Shown here in pieces: positions 9,753-18,367 of a stretch of DNA of 64,000 bases. A program made the position numbers and the translations under genes. The notes beneath the pieces were generated by a model that was not told the DNA's origin, did not search any database, and saw only the letters and a program-made list of their open reading frames with translations. Positions within the stretch are counted from its first letter, which is position 1. Every line of letters starts with the position of its first letter. The stretch comes from Halogeometricum rufum. Lineage in GTDB: Archaea; Halobacteriota; Halobacteria; Halobacteriales; Haloferacaceae. The DNA is taken from the NCBI RefSeq assembly GCF_900112175.1, contig NZ_FOYT01000002.1:124001-188000 (forward strand). Direction: 5' to 3'.

Positions 9753-10202
9753 CTACAGCGACAGCGAGGGGTCCTCGAAGTCGGTGCCGAGGATGACCAT
9801 CGTCTGCGACCGCGAGAACCCCTCCATCTCGGCGATGTTGTCGAACATGAGTTCGCGGAGCGCGTCGGTGTCCTCGGCGTACACGCGGAGCATCACGTCC
9901 CACTCGCCAGTCGTGAGGTGGACCTCTTTCACGCCGTCTATCTCCCGGAGTTGTTCGAGTGCGTCCTCCTCTCTGCCCTGTTCGACGCGGAGGCCGACGA
10001 GTGCGGAGGTGCCGTAGCCGACCTCTCGGGGGTCGACCTTCGCGTGGTAGCCCTCGATGACCCCCGCGTCCTCCATCCGGCCGACCCGGTCGTGGACCGT
10101 CGCGCTCGACATGTCTATCTGTCTCGCGATTTCGCTGAACGGCGTCCGCGCGTCGGTCTGGAGTATTCGAAGGATGGCGCGGTCCGTCTCGTCGAGTTCC
10201 AT
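9753..10202 (-). CDS. Lrp/AsnC family transcriptional regulator
   Basis: A 149-residue feast/famine regulator. The N-terminal HTH spans residues 1-50, with [19 protein letters not shown] and the recognition region [19 protein letters not shown]. It is followed by an AsnC/RAM ligand-binding alpha-beta domain ([19 protein letters not shown] to the C-terminus). Such proteins bind amino acids as octamers and control metabolic genes. No amino-acid gene is adjacent. It lies 57 nt downstream of the phosphatase gene on the same strand, so co-transcription is possible. Confidence 0.92.
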   Translation of the reverse strand: MELDETDRAILRILQTDARTPFSEIARQIDMSSATVHDRVGRMEDAGVIEGYHAKVDPREVGYGTSALVGLRVEQGREEDALEQLREIDGVKEVHLTTGEWDVMLRVYAEDTDALRELMFDNIAEMEGFSRSQTMVILGTDFEDPSLSL

Positions 10203-10259
10203 GGGGTAACGTTGGCGAGCGCTCTCTTTTCGCTTACGGATAGCCGCCGAACATGTGAT

Positions 10260-11057
10260 TCAGCCGTTCAATCCGTCGATTTCGCGGGCGGCTTCGAGCA
10301 CCGCGTCGTGGACCGCGCCGTTGGAGGCGACGAGGCCCCGCGAGTCGTGTCGCCACGGGTCACCGGCGAGGTCCGTGACCCTTCCGCCGGCCGCGCGGAC
10401 CATCTGGACGCCGGCGACGGAGTCCCACGGGTTCGCGCGGACGTTCGTCAGCACGCCGTCGAGTTGACCGTCGGCCACCATCGCCAACACCGCCTGCGCG
10501 CACCCGAACCGGCGCATGTCTGCGAACCGGTCCACGATGGCGTTCGTCGCCCGCCCGTACTGGTCGCGTTCGTCGAAGCCCCACCAGATGGTGGGGCAGA
10601 CGGTGCACGTCTGGGGGTCGTCCCGGTCGCTGACCGTCACCGCCTCGCCGTTCCGGTACGTCGCCTCCCCGTCGGTCCAGTAGGTGTCGTCGAGTGCGGG
10701 CAGACAGGTGGCGGCGGCGACCGGTTCGCCGTCCCGCACGGCGGCGACCGCCGTCCCCCACACCCGGAGGTCCCGGACGAAGTTGTTCGTCCCGTCGATG
10801 GGGTCGATGACCCACGCGGGCCCCTCCGGGGGGACCCGCTTGAGTTCGTCCTCCTCCTCGCCGACGACGGCGTCGGCCGCGTGGGACTCCCGAATCACGT
10901 CGATGACGCGGGCCTGCGCGTCCCGGTCCGCCTGCGTCACGACGTCGGTCTTGCCGTCCTTCAGTTCGACGTCGATGTCGGTTCGGAACCGGTCGGCCGC
11001 GACTGCGGCGCCGGCGCGGGCCGCCCGTCTGGCCACCGCGACTCTGTCGTCGTCCAT
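10260..11057 (-). CDS. Inositol monophosphatase / archaeal FBPase family phosphatase
   Basis: A 265-residue Mg-dependent phosphatase of the IMPase/SuhB/FBPase-IV superfamily. The metal-binding motifs are GEEEDE (residues about 66-71), WVIDPIDGTNNF (about 81-92) and WDSVAGVQMVRAAGG (about 218-232). Archaeal members often hydrolyse both inositol-1-phosphate and fructose-1,6-bisphosphate; sequence alone does not separate these. It is upstream of the Lrp-type regulator on the same strand. Confidence 0.9.
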   Translation of the reverse strand: MDDDRVAVARRAARAGAAVAADRFRTDIDVELKDGKTDVVTQADRDAQARVIDVIRESHAADAVVGEEEDELKRVPPEGPAWVIDPIDGTNNFVRDLRVWGTAVAAVRDGEPVAAATCLPALDDTYWTDGEATYRNGEAVTVSDRDDPQTCTVCPTIWWGFDERDQYGRATNAIVDRFADMRRFGCAQAVLAMVADGQLDGVLTNVRANPWDSVAGVQMVRAAGGRVTDLAGDPWRHDSRGLVASNGAVHDAVLEAAREIDGLNG

Positions 11058-11182
11058 GTCGTCGGTGGCGGCCGCCGCCGTGGTAAATCTCCCGTGTCGG
11101 TGCGTCGTCGCTCACGTTCGCGTGGACGTCGCGTCTTCCCCGCCCGACACGCTTTATCCGCCCCGGCCCGTCGGTTCGTGAC

Positions 11183-11446
11183 GTGTCGGGAGAACTGCCC
11201 GCCGACGTTCGCGCGAGTCTGTCGGAGTTGCTCGACAGGGGCGCGGCGGCGGCGCGGAGGCGGGACGACGGGACGGTCGAGGGCGTCGTCGACTCCGTCG
11301 AGACCCTCGCGCACCACGAGGTGTCGGACGAGGAGACGCGCGCAGTGCTGTTGCACGGGTGTCGCCGCGCGACGCAGACGATGCGGTCGGAACCCCTCGT
11401 CGCGGCGGAGTACCTCGAAGCGATGGCGCGACTCGTCGACGACTGA
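11183..11446 (+). CDS. Small conserved-looking helical protein, unknown function
   Basis: An 87-residue acidic, Ala-rich protein (MSGELPADVRASLSELLDRG) predicted to be all-helical, with no Cys cluster or membrane segment. It starts at GTG 11183; a TTTATCC element about 25-30 nt upstream (11153-11159) fits a leaderless haloarchaeal transcript. Codon use matches the real genes around it. No family recognised. Confidence 0.7.
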   Translation: MSGELPADVRASLSELLDRGAAAARRRDDGTVEGVVDSVETLAHHEVSDEETRAVLLHGCRRATQTMRSEPLVAAEYLEAMARLVDD

Positions 11447-11906
11447 CGGCGGCGTCGCTCGACGGAAAATATCGGAGAAACTGGGACACGATTAGGACCC
11501 GGACGGGATGCGTTTTCCACGACCCGCGCGTCCCTTTTGGGGCTCCCCTATTACGGAGTCTTCCAACTTCCCGAACTCCGTTTTCACGTGGTCCGGTACT
11601 TGGACTTCGCCCTGTTCCTGTCGGAACAGCACTGGGTCGTCGTGGTCTTCCTTCGACGCGTTGACCTCGCGTTCCTGTTACGGTCCGTTTGGTGTTTGCG
11701 TCGATCCCGTTCCTCGCCTTCTTCCGAAGGCTCGGTTCGGTCGTCCGGTGCGCCCTCGCGTACCAGCAATACTGTTGTATGGTACCAAACCACATAAACG
11801 TATCGGTGTACCTATACGATGTTTGTCAGGAGATGGCGGAGAACGACACGTCCGACGCCCGGGTCCGACCAACTCCTCATATACCGCGGCGTCGTACGCG
11901 GTCACA
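11447..11906. other. 460-nt interval without a convincing gene
   Basis: This stretch is visibly less GC-rich than its neighbours. It contains short open frames on both strands (for example minus 11584-11793), whose translations are Arg/Lys/Thr-rich with mixed codon use. Near its right end are AT-rich elements that may be the promoter of the PIN gene. It could be decayed coding DNA or an untranslated RNA region; nothing specific is recognisable. Confidence 0.4.
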
Positions 11907-12542
11907 ATGCCCGAGTACTCGCTCAAGCAGCGATTCGTCCTCGACACCTCGCTGTTTCTCTCCGAGGAGATTCGGCACGAGGGGGAGACCCTCGAAGCGG
12001 CGTTGTACCGACTGCTCGACGTCATCGCGCGGGCGAAACTCCGACTCGACATCTCCTGTTACATGGCGCCGTCGGTCCACGCCGAACTCGTCGGCATCCT
12101 GCACGAACGCGGCATCGACGGGGAGATAGAGACGCAACTCAACACGTGGATAATAAAGAAGAACCCCGCGCGCTACGAGGTGATGGTCCCCGCCGCCGTC
12201 GTCCACGACTTCGTCCACGAGATGTCGGACCGCGTCAACCGCGGCCTCCGCGTCTCCGAGGACGCGGTGCGACGCGCGGCCGAGGGGGACCCCGAACAGG
12301 TAATCTCCGACCTTCGGGCCGAGTACCGGACCGAACTCAGGCAGGGCATCCTCGACTCCCGCGAGGACTTCGACCTCCTCATTCTCGCGCGAGAACTCGA
12401 CGCCGGCGTCGTCACCGAGGACACCGGCATCGTCGACTGGGCCGAGGAGTTCGGGCTCCGGTTCCTCCGCGGCCGGGACTTCCCCTCGCTTCTGGACGCC
12501 TACCTCACCGGCACCGGACAGGACGAACCGCTGAGTGATTAA
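11907..12542 (+). CDS. PIN-domain protein, RNA ligase partner family
   Basis: A 211-residue protein like the archaeal 'RNA ligase partner protein' family, a PIN-type nuclease fold. It opens with [19 protein letters not shown] (first PIN Asp at residue 13). Further acidic positions are [20 protein letters not shown] and the closing [13 protein letters not shown]. In other archaea the gene neighbours an ATP-dependent RNA ligase, but none is seen here. The ATG at 11907 is chosen because the upstream in-frame extension (to 11508) is non-coding in character. Confidence 0.8.
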   Translation: MPEYSLKQRFVLDTSLFLSEEIRHEGETLEAALYRLLDVIARAKLRLDISCYMAPSVHAELVGILHERGIDGEIETQLNTWIIKKNPARYEVMVPAAVVHDFVHEMSDRVNRGLRVSEDAVRRAAEGDPEQVISDLRAEYRTELRQGILDSREDFDLLILARELDAGVVTEDTGIVDWAEEFGLRFLRGRDFPSLLDAYLTGTGQDEPLSD

Positions 12543-12588
12543 CTCGATTCCGAGTCGGAGTAAACTTTTATCCGTCCCGTTCGTTTCG

Positions 12589-12885
12589 ATGGATATGCGC
12601 CCCGCCGACGCCGCACGACAACTACAGTACGCCGTCGCTTCGCAGACGAACACCTACGACTACGAGGTCAGCCACTGGGAAGCACACGCCTACGAGGACG
12701 TCTTCGCCGACGTCATCGAACGGGGCGAACTCGACGACGTGATGACCGTCGTCGAGACGCTCGGCGACGAGTTCTCCGAGGAGTCCCGTCCCTCCGTCGC
12801 CCGCGCCCGAACCGTCGCCGACGACGTCCTCACGGCCGACGGCCGCCCCCTCACCGACGGCGGCGAACGGGCCGACGAGGCGTAA
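12589..12885 (+). CDS. Conserved-type haloarchaeal hypothetical protein
   Basis: A 98-residue acidic helical protein. The core QYAVASQTNTYDYEVSHWE is followed by a helix-rich acidic region and a variable tail. It begins MDMRPAD, so either the ATG at 12589 or the one at 12595 could be used. A TATA-like CTTTTAT at 12565-12571 fits a leaderless start at either. It lies 46 nt downstream of the PIN gene on the same strand. Function unknown. Confidence 0.7.
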   Translation: MDMRPADAARQLQYAVASQTNTYDYEVSHWEAHAYEDVFADVIERGELDDVMTVVETLGDEFSEESRPSVARARTVADDVLTADGRPLTDGGERADEA

Positions 12886-13169
12886 CGACGTCGTTGCCGG
12901 CGTCTCCGACGCTCTCTCTCTCGTTTCGCGAACCAGCTCTCGGCGACTGCCGAGTCTGTTCGGTCGAAAACGCTATTACTCGGACGTCCCGTTCCTTCAG
13001 ACGCTTCCGTTGGTGGTCGGTACCGATACCCACGGGAGCGTCGACGCGCGTCGTCGGATGGCATCTGTCGAATCGCGCGTTCGCCGCCCGCACCCCGCCT
13101 TCCGTCACCCAGAGCGGTGCGTCCGCGAACTCGGCGACCCGGTCCGACGGTTCGGCTCCTCGATGGGCG

Positions 13170-13222
13170 TCGCTCCTCGCTGTCGCTCGGAGACGAGAAG
13201 TGCGAGGGGAGGGATTTGAACC
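13170..13222. repeat. Truncated copy of tRNA-Leu 3' end plus 3' flank (direct repeat with 13273-13325)
   Basis: A 53-nt perfect direct repeat with a spacing of 103 nt. Both copies contain the last 22 nt of tRNA-Leu (3' acceptor strand, T stem and part of the T loop) plus about 31 nt of 3' flanking DNA. The copy at 13170-13222 stops inside the T loop, and no tRNA body follows. This layout resembles an attachment-site duplication left by a tRNA-targeting integrase, or a partial tandem duplication. Confidence 0.8.
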
Positions 13223-13260
13223 TCGGTCGCAAATCGGAGATTTGCTCCCTGATTCAAATC
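13222..13260. repeat. Element shared with the 3' flank of tRNA-Glu (29507-29547)
   Basis: CTCGGTCGCAAATCGGAGA is nearly identical to CTCGGTCGCGAATCGGAGA at 29507. Both continue into a gattc(a/g)(a/g)atc or gattcgagtc-like end after a similar spacing. Both lie on the 3' side of a minus-strand tRNA gene. The ends resemble a decayed T-loop sequence, which suggests old tRNA 3'-end fragments. Confidence 0.5.
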
Positions 13261-13303
13261 ACTCGTAAGCACTCGCTCCTCGCTGTCGCTCGGAGACGAG
13301 AAG

Positions 13304-13387
13304 TGCGAGGGGAGGGATTTGAACCCACGGACTCCTACGAGAGCGGATCTTGAGTCCGCCGCCTTTTCCAGACTCGGCCACCCTCGC
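13304..13387 (-). tRNA. tRNA-Leu (anticodon CAA)
   Basis: On the minus strand, acceptor strands GCGAGGG and CCCTCGC pair, with discriminator A. The anticodon loop CUCAAGA gives CAA, reading UUG. A long class-II variable arm lies between the anticodon and T arms, as expected for Leu. The T loop reads TTCAAAT. No intron and no encoded CCA. A truncated copy of the 3' end lies about 80 nt downstream (13170-13222). Confidence 0.95.
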
Positions 13388-13601
13388 GCAGTTCAGAGTG
13401 CGACTCTGGACGAGTCGTACTTGGATTTCAGTACTCGCTGCTATAAAGTTCGTACGGAAAGCCCTCGTAGCGACCGACGGCCCCGCGTCGGTCCCCGTGC
13501 GACCGTCCGCCCGCGCCCCCGTTCGGTGCCGCGGAGTCGAACGCGTCCCGTGTCGAGGACCCCCGAGCCACATTTATCGCTATCTGTCGCCTACGTGAGG
13601 T

Positions 13602-14258
13602 ATGTCGACTATCGCCGAGTTCACGATTCCCGCCGACGCCTTTCCGCTGGGTCGACTGTTCGAGGAACTCGAAGACGTCGTCGTCGAACTCGAACGGGTG
13701 GTCCCGACGAAACCGGGACTCATCCCGTACGTGTGGGTGCAGTCGGTGACCCGGTCGGAGGTCGAAGCCGTCGTCCGGGCCGGCGAACGAGTCCCGGAAC
13801 TGACCACTGTCCGACTCGTCGACGAGGTGGACGGTGCCTTCCTCCTCCGTCTGAACTGGGACGCGAACTACGAGGGAATTCTGCGAGCCATCACCGAGAC
13901 GGACGTCTCGCTCGTCTCGGGCGTCGGGTCGGCCGACTCGTGGACGTTCGAGGTGCGGGGGGACAACCGGAAGCAGATAGCCGCCTTCCAGCGCTACTGC
14001 GCCGAACACGAGCAGACCGTCTCCCTGCGGGCACTCAACACGCTCACCTCGACGAGGAGCGGTGCGGCCTACGACCTCACGGACCCCCAACGGGAGGCGC
14101 TGCTACTCGCCCACCGACGCGGGTACTACCACTCCCCCCGCGAGGTGACTCTCGAGGACCTCGCCTCGGAAGTCGGTATCTCCGGGCAGGCGTTCGGGTC
14201 GCGACTCCGCCGGGGTATCGACCGTCTCGTCGGGAGTACGCTCGCCCCGACCGACTGA
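13602..14258 (+). CDS. HTH-10 (Bat-type) transcriptional regulator
   Basis: A 218-residue protein of the haloarchaeal bacterio-opsin-activator-like class. The N-terminal 150 residues form a BAT-like sensor region. The C-terminal HTH-10 domain contains LTDPQREALLLAHRRGYY, then SPREVTLEDLASEVGIS, then GSRLRRGIDRLV. The ligand is unknown. The next genes on the same strand are a HalOD1 protein and a response regulator, so this may be a small signalling cluster, though 64 nt separates it from the next gene. Confidence 0.88.
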   Translation: MSTIAEFTIPADAFPLGRLFEELEDVVVELERVVPTKPGLIPYVWVQSVTRSEVEAVVRAGERVPELTTVRLVDEVDGAFLLRLNWDANYEGILRAITETDVSLVSGVGSADSWTFEVRGDNRKQIAAFQRYCAEHEQTVSLRALNTLTSTRSGAAYDLTDPQREALLLAHRRGYYHSPREVTLEDLASEVGISGQAFGSRLRRGIDRLVGSTLAPTD

Positions 14259-14322
14259 CGGTATTTAAAGACCGTTCGTGTGAAATACGAACGCTCAATC
14301 GAAACATTCTCGACATTGCTGT

Positions 14323-14688
14323 ATGAGCACGTCACGCAAGACTGCCGCACGCGCGGCACCGGTCGCCGTCACGTCCGACGACGTGAGGTACCACGAATCC
14401 AGCGGGGCCTATCGGACGGTCTTCGACCCGAGTTCCCAGTTGGTGAGCGAGGCGGTACTGACGACCGTCGCGGAGGCCGCCTCGGCCGAACCGCTGGACC
14501 TGCCTCCTCTCTACGGGGCCGTCGACCCCGACGCACTGAACGCGTTGCTGGGTGCGCGCGACCGGTCGCGCCCGACCGAGGGGGTCGCCGTCTCGTTCGC
14601 GTACGCCGGGTTCGCCGTCGAAATCGACGGAGCGGGGACGGTCGTCGTCTCGTCGAACGCGGCGTTGGACCCGTCGCCCGAGAGATGA
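14323..14688 (+). CDS. HalOD1 output-domain protein
   Basis: A 121-residue protein. Residues 25-110 match the HalOD1 output domain, seen as LVSEAVLTTVAEA, then LDLPPLYGAVDPDALNALL, then VAVSFAYAGFAVEIDGAGTVVVS. HalOD1 is a halobacterial output module usually linked to two-component signalling; its target is not known. The stop codon overlaps the start of the response regulator (ATGA), so the two are probably translationally coupled. A TATA-like ATTTAAAG lies about 60 nt upstream. Confidence 0.85.
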   Translation: MSTSRKTAARAAPVAVTSDDVRYHESSGAYRTVFDPSSQLVSEAVLTTVAEAASAEPLDLPPLYGAVDPDALNALLGARDRSRPTEGVAVSFAYAGFAVEIDGAGTVVVSSNAALDPSPER

Positions 14689-15110
14689 CCACCGAGGAGG
14701 CGGCGACGGACCCGACGCGCGTCCTCTACGTCGACGACGACGCCGCTTTGACCGAACTGGTCGCGCAGTTCCTCGAACGGTTGGACGACGGACTCGTCGT
14801 CGACACCGCGACGCTCGCTGAGGAGGGCCTGCGGCGACTCCTCGACCCGACGGCGGACTACGACTGCGTCGTCAGCGACTTCCGGATGCCGGGCATGAAC
14901 GGGGAGGAGTTCCTACACGCCGTGCGCGCGGACCAACCGGAGATGCCGTTCGTTCTGTTCACCGGCGAGGGAAACGACGCACTAGAGCGACGGGTCACCG
15001 CCGACGCCGCCGCGTATCTCCGCAAGGGGACGGGGACCGACCAGTACAGGGTTCTCGGGAGACGAATCAGACGCGTCGTCGGCCGGTCCAGCGACCGAGA
15101 CGACCGGTGA
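14685..15110 (+). CDS. Response regulator receiver-domain protein
   Basis: A 141-residue single-domain receiver. It has the acidic pair in RVLYVDDDAAL, the phospho-acceptor Asp in CVVSDFRMPGMNGEEF, the Thr in FVLFTGEGN and the Lys in AAYLRKGTG. It has no DNA-binding domain, so it probably acts through a partner; the overlapping HalOD1 gene upstream is the obvious candidate. No histidine kinase is adjacent. The start at 14685 overlaps the preceding stop by 4 nt. Confidence 0.93.
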   Translation: MTTEEAATDPTRVLYVDDDAALTELVAQFLERLDDGLVVDTATLAEEGLRRLLDPTADYDCVVSDFRMPGMNGEEFLHAVRADQPEMPFVLFTGEGNDALERRVTADAAAYLRKGTGTDQYRVLGRRIRRVVGRSSDRDDR

Positions 15111-15175
15111 GAGCCGGCGGACTCGCTCCGAGTGAACTCGCGGACGGGCCGGGGGCGTCGACGTGAGCCGGGCCC

Positions 15176-15418
15176 TCAGTCGCCACCGAACCGCTCCCGG
15201 ACGACGCGCGGCAGTTCGAGGGCGACGGCTACCCCGATTGCCGGGAGGACGACGGCGAGGACGAGGAGGACGACGCCCAGTCCGACCGGTGCGAGACCGA
15301 CGACGAGGAGGACGAGGAGGAAGACGAGCGTGTAGAACCCGCCCCGTCCGACGGCGGCGCCGACGCCCGCCGCGTAGGCGGCTATCGCGCTCGGCACCTC
15401 GCTGAGTCCGTTGCTCAT
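15176..15418 (-). CDS. Small membrane protein
   Basis: An 80-residue protein (MSNGLSEVPSAIAAYAAGVG) with two adjacent hydrophobic segments rich in Val/Leu (about residues 28-44 and 46-66) and a charged C-terminal tail (ELPRVVRERFGGD). Haloarchaeal genomes carry many similar small membrane proteins. The in-frame upstream extension is antisense to the DUF309 gene and was not used. Function unknown. Confidence 0.65.
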   Translation of the reverse strand: MSNGLSEVPSAIAAYAAGVGAAVGRGGFYTLVFLLVLLVVGLAPVGLGVVLLVLAVVLPAIGVAVALELPRVVRERFGGD

Positions 15419-15499
15419 GCGGGAGGCGACGACGGGAACGGATTTAGTCGTACCCCTCGCGGCGATGCCGTTAGGTCGCTCCGTCGTGATTAGACTCCC

Positions 15500-15985
15500 A
15501 TGGACGACCACACCCGCGACCCGAGCGTCGCGCCGCCACTCGGCGACCCCACCGGGTGGCTGACGGACCGACGCCAGTGGGAACACGCGACGCTCCGCCG
15601 GGCCACCGAACACGGCGTCCGCCTGTTCAACGCCGGCGAGTTCCACGAGTCGCACGACTGCTTCGAGGACGAGTGGTACAACTACGGCCGCGGCACCGTC
15701 GAGTCGGCGTTCCTCCACGGGATGGTGCAGGTGGCCGCCGGCGCGTACAAGCACTTCGACTTCGAGGACGACGCCGGGATGCGGTCGCTGTTCGGGACGG
15801 CGCTCCAGTACCTCGAAGGGACGCCCGCGGACTTCTACGGCGTGGACGTCGAGGAGGTCCGCGAGCGACTGCGGACGGCGTCGGAGGACCCGACGGTGCT
15901 CCACGGGTGGCAGATAGCACTCGACGGTTCGCGGCCGACGGCGTACCCCGCGGACTACGAGTACGCCGAAGAGTTAGAACACTGA
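15500..15985 (+). CDS. DUF309 family protein
   Basis: A 161-residue protein with the DUF309 signature: [16 protein letters not shown] (residues about 45-60) followed by [18 protein letters not shown]. The conserved His/Glu/Asp residues suggest a metal site in a helical bundle. The biochemical role of the family is not known to me. It lies 55 nt upstream of the AspA-like hydrolase on the same strand. Confidence 0.88.
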   Translation: MDDHTRDPSVAPPLGDPTGWLTDRRQWEHATLRRATEHGVRLFNAGEFHESHDCFEDEWYNYGRGTVESAFLHGMVQVAAGAYKHFDFEDDAGMRSLFGTALQYLEGTPADFYGVDVEEVRERLRTASEDPTVLHGWQIALDGSRPTAYPADYEYAEELEH

Positions 15986-16039
15986 CAGGCGCGGCCGAAA
16001 ACCCGAACCGATTAGAACGCTCACCGTTTGGGGACGCCA

Positions 16040-16855
16040 ATGCGCATCTACGAACTCGGTGAGGGTACGCCCGAGGTCGCCGTCGTCGGTTCCATCCACG
16101 GCGACGAACCCTGCGGTGCCCGCGCTATCGAACGATTCGTCGCTGGGAAGCCCGACGTGGACCGGCCGGTGAAACTCGTCGTCGCCAACGAGGAAGCGTT
16201 GGAGGCGGACGTCCGCTACCTCGAAGAGGACCTGAACCGCGCGTTCCCCGGCGACCCGAACGCCGACACGCACGAAGCCCGACTCGCCGCCGACCTGGCC
16301 CGCGAAGTCCGCGGTTGCACGACGTTCTCGCTGCACTCGACGCAGTCGTACGCCAAACCGTTCGCCCTCGTCGACTCCGTCGGCGCCGTCGCGCGGTCCA
16401 TCTGTCCGTACCTCCCCGTGGACGAACTCGTCGAGACGGGGAAGTTCGCCGGCGGCCGCCTCATCGACCACGCGCACACCGTCGAAGTCGAATGCGGACT
16501 GCAGGGAACCGAGGACGCGGAAGAGAACGCCTACTGGCTGATTCGCGCGTTCCTCGCCGCGACGGGTGTCGTCTCCGCGCCCGTCGAGGCCGACGAGTCC
16601 CCCCTCTCTCTGGACCGCCGCGAGGAGGACGACGTGACCGTCTACCGGATGCTCGAACGCATCCCGAAGGAACCCGCGGAGACGTACGAGGTGTTCGTGA
16701 ACAACTTCGAACGCGTCGAGGCGGGCGACCGGTTCGCCGCCGCCGGCAGCGACGTGTTCACCGCCGACCGGGCGTTCTACCCCGTCCTGCTCTCGGCGTA
16801 CGGCTACGAGGACCAGTTCGGCTACGCCGCCGACCACGTCGGCACGCTCGGGTGA
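16040..16855 (+). CDS. AstE/AspA family zinc hydrolase (M14-like)
   Basis: A 271-residue protein of the succinylglutamate desuccinylase/aspartoacylase family, which cleaves amide bonds of N-acyl amino acids. The zinc-binding HGDEP motif is in VVGSIHGDEPCGARAIE. DLNRAFPGDP, the third zinc-ligand His in FSLHSTQSY and the probable catalytic Glu in VEVECGLQG are also visible. The ATG at 16040 is used rather than an upstream TTG. The substrate is unknown. A second, longer relative lies at 34624-35652. Confidence 0.85.
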   Translation: MRIYELGEGTPEVAVVGSIHGDEPCGARAIERFVAGKPDVDRPVKLVVANEEALEADVRYLEEDLNRAFPGDPNADTHEARLAADLAREVRGCTTFSLHSTQSYAKPFALVDSVGAVARSICPYLPVDELVETGKFAGGRLIDHAHTVEVECGLQGTEDAEENAYWLIRAFLAATGVVSAPVEADESPLSLDRREEDDVTVYRMLERIPKEPAETYEVFVNNFERVEAGDRFAAAGSDVFTADRAFYPVLLSAYGYEDQFGYAADHVGTLG

Positions 16856-16887
16856 GGTCCGCGGCGGTGGCCGCCAGAGCGGAGTGA

Positions 16888-17337
16888 CTACTCCTCCTGC
16901 GGCGCGAACTCGACCAGCGTCAGGTCGCGGTCCAGATAGCAGAAGTCGTGGGGCGGGTCGCCGCGCACCTCGGCGATGCGGTACTCTCGGTCGAACTCGG
17001 CACCCTCCGGGACGCAGTACTCGTGGCTCGGACACTCCGTGTGGGGACAGGGCCCGGCGAGACTGGCCTTGCTCCCGGCGTAGGCGCCCTTCGAGGGGAC
17101 GTTGGCGACGACGGGCGCGGGTTCGACCTCCACCGCGCGGACCCCGGCGTCGTGGACCGCGCAGTCGAGCAACTGGGCGTTCTCGCGGACGCCCCTCACC
17201 TCGTAGCGGACGCCCTCGTCCAGATTCAGACACTGCTTGCGGTACGGACAGCCCTCGCAGGCCGAGGACGGACCGCGGTAGACGAACTGCGTCCCGGGTT
17301 CCGCGAGTCTGTCGCCGATGAGCGTGACCTTCGTCAT
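16888..17337 (-). CDS. UPF0179 family protein
   Basis: A 149-residue protein of the archaeal UPF0179 family. Cys pairs suggest metal or Fe-S binding: CEGCPYRKQCLNL (residues about 28-40) and PCPHTECPSHEYC (about 97-109). It opens MTKVTLIGDRLAEPGTQFVY. The function of the family is not established. It converges on the AspA-like hydrolase gene (33 nt apart) and lies downstream of another haloarchaeal hypothetical on the same strand. Confidence 0.88.
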   Translation of the reverse strand: MTKVTLIGDRLAEPGTQFVYRGPSSACEGCPYRKQCLNLDEGVRYEVRGVRENAQLLDCAVHDAGVRAVEVEPAPVVANVPSKGAYAGSKASLAGPCPHTECPSHEYCVPEGAEFDREYRIAEVRGDPPHDFCYLDRDLTLVEFAPQEE

Positions 17338-17370
17338 GGTTCGAGTCGTAGTCGCGCCCGAGGGATAATC

Positions 17371-17775
17371 TTACGCGTCGCGACCGGTGAGTTCGTCCAA
17401 TCGGTCCAGATACCGCTCGGGAGGCGCCTGATACGTCTCCCGGTAGGCCACCTCGCCGTCGGCGAACCGCCGGGCGAGGGCGTTCGCCCCCTCCACTGCG
17501 GCCTCCCGGGAGTCGTACTCCTCGACGGTGGCCTCGACGTCGGGTTCCAGTCGGAGGATGGCCCGCCACGTCTCCGTTCGAATCCGCGAGGCCCCCGGTC
17601 GGTTGGCGCGCGACCCGTTCCAGACGAAGATGGTCGGCATCTGTTCGGCGGGGAACTCGCTCTCGTTGAACACGTCGGGCCGGTACGCGAGGATGCGCCG
17701 GCCGCTCGGTTCGTCGTTCCACAGCGTCCACCCCTCGGGCGGCGTCGCCGCCGACCCGTCCGTCTCGTCGCTCAT
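17371..17775 (-). CDS. Haloarchaeal hypothetical protein (possibly DUF5820)
   Basis: A 134-residue protein with motifs EGWTLWNDEPSGRRILAYRP and PTIFVWNGSRANRPG. The Trp/Arg-rich core and acidic C-terminal helix look like a halobacterial family, possibly DUF5820; that name is from memory. The start at 17775 (MSDETDGS) is preferred because upstream codons are atypical. It precedes UPF0179 by 33 nt on the same strand, so an operon is likely. Confidence 0.7.
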   Translation of the reverse strand: MSDETDGSAATPPEGWTLWNDEPSGRRILAYRPDVFNESEFPAEQMPTIFVWNGSRANRPGASRIRTETWRAILRLEPDVEATVEEYDSREAAVEGANALARRFADGEVAYRETYQAPPERYLDRLDELTGRDA

Positions 17776-18367
17776 ACGCCCGATAGTCACGCGACGGTCG
17801 AATCTCCTTCGGTCCCTCCCCGTCCCCCACCGCGGGCACTCCCGCCGGACGTTCTCGCTCCGGTCGCCCGCGACGGCCGTCGCGCCGGGTCGCTCGTAGC
17901 GCCCCGCGCCTCGAAGTCCGTCGCCGACCCGCCGACAGCCCGTGTACGCGGTTTCGAATCCCGTACCTATACGAATCTGAGAATGTGGGACGTGGTAGCA
18001 ATGAACTTCCCAGTTCGGCGGTATCGAACTCCCTACCGTCCGATTAACAGTCCATTATCGACACATCTTCTCCGAGTGCGAAATCGCATCAGAGCGCGAG
18101 GAAGACTTATATGTGTGTGTCTCTCACACATTGTTAGCCTCGGTTGACCGGACCGAGCAACCGTCCCTCCGCGCACCGTCCGCCGAACACCGACGACTCG
18201 TCGCTCGCCGCTGATTCCGCCGCCACCGTTCGTCTGACTCGTTGTGCGAGGGCGGCCGATAGGAGCGACCACGACCCGTCCCCGCGGACGGGCACTCGCC
18301 TCTCGCCCGGTACTCAGAGGCACCTCGGGAGGCGCGTGGTCGCGCTATCGACATCCGTCAACGAACA
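17776..18367. other. Non-coding interval and long leader upstream of the prkA operon
   Basis: 592 nt without a convincing gene. The left third is GC-rich with no protein-like frame. The middle (about 17970-18115) is AT-richer. It contains a TATA-like CTTATATG and an inverted repeat. If transcription starts near 18135, prkA has a leader of about 230 nt, which is long for haloarchaea. Short frames in the leader have Arg/Ser-rich translations that do not look real. Confidence 0.5.
18106..18130 (+). promoter_or_regulatory. TATA-like box with overlapping TGTGTG/CACACA inverted repeat
   Basis: CTTATATG at 18106-18113 looks like an archaeal TATA box. Overlapping its 3' edge is an inverted repeat with six-base arms, TGTGTG (18112-18117) and CACACA (18125-18130). 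A dyad right at the TATA box is a classic place for a repressor operator. The downstream target is presumably the prkA-prkA2-yeaH-spoVR operon. Confidence 0.5.

Noticed and set aside
11584..11793. Minus-strand 69-codon frame as a gene
   Set aside because: Late half is Arg/Lys/Thr-rich with erratic codon use and no start signal; not reported as a CDS.
13223..13303. A second complete tRNA beside tRNA-Leu
   Set aside because: Only the 3' 22 nt are repeated; there is no D arm or anticodon arm.
15974..18001. Minus-strand frame of 675 codons
   Set aside because: Antisense to the AspA-like gene, out of frame with UPF0179 and the hypothetical gene; Arg-rich translation with no motif.
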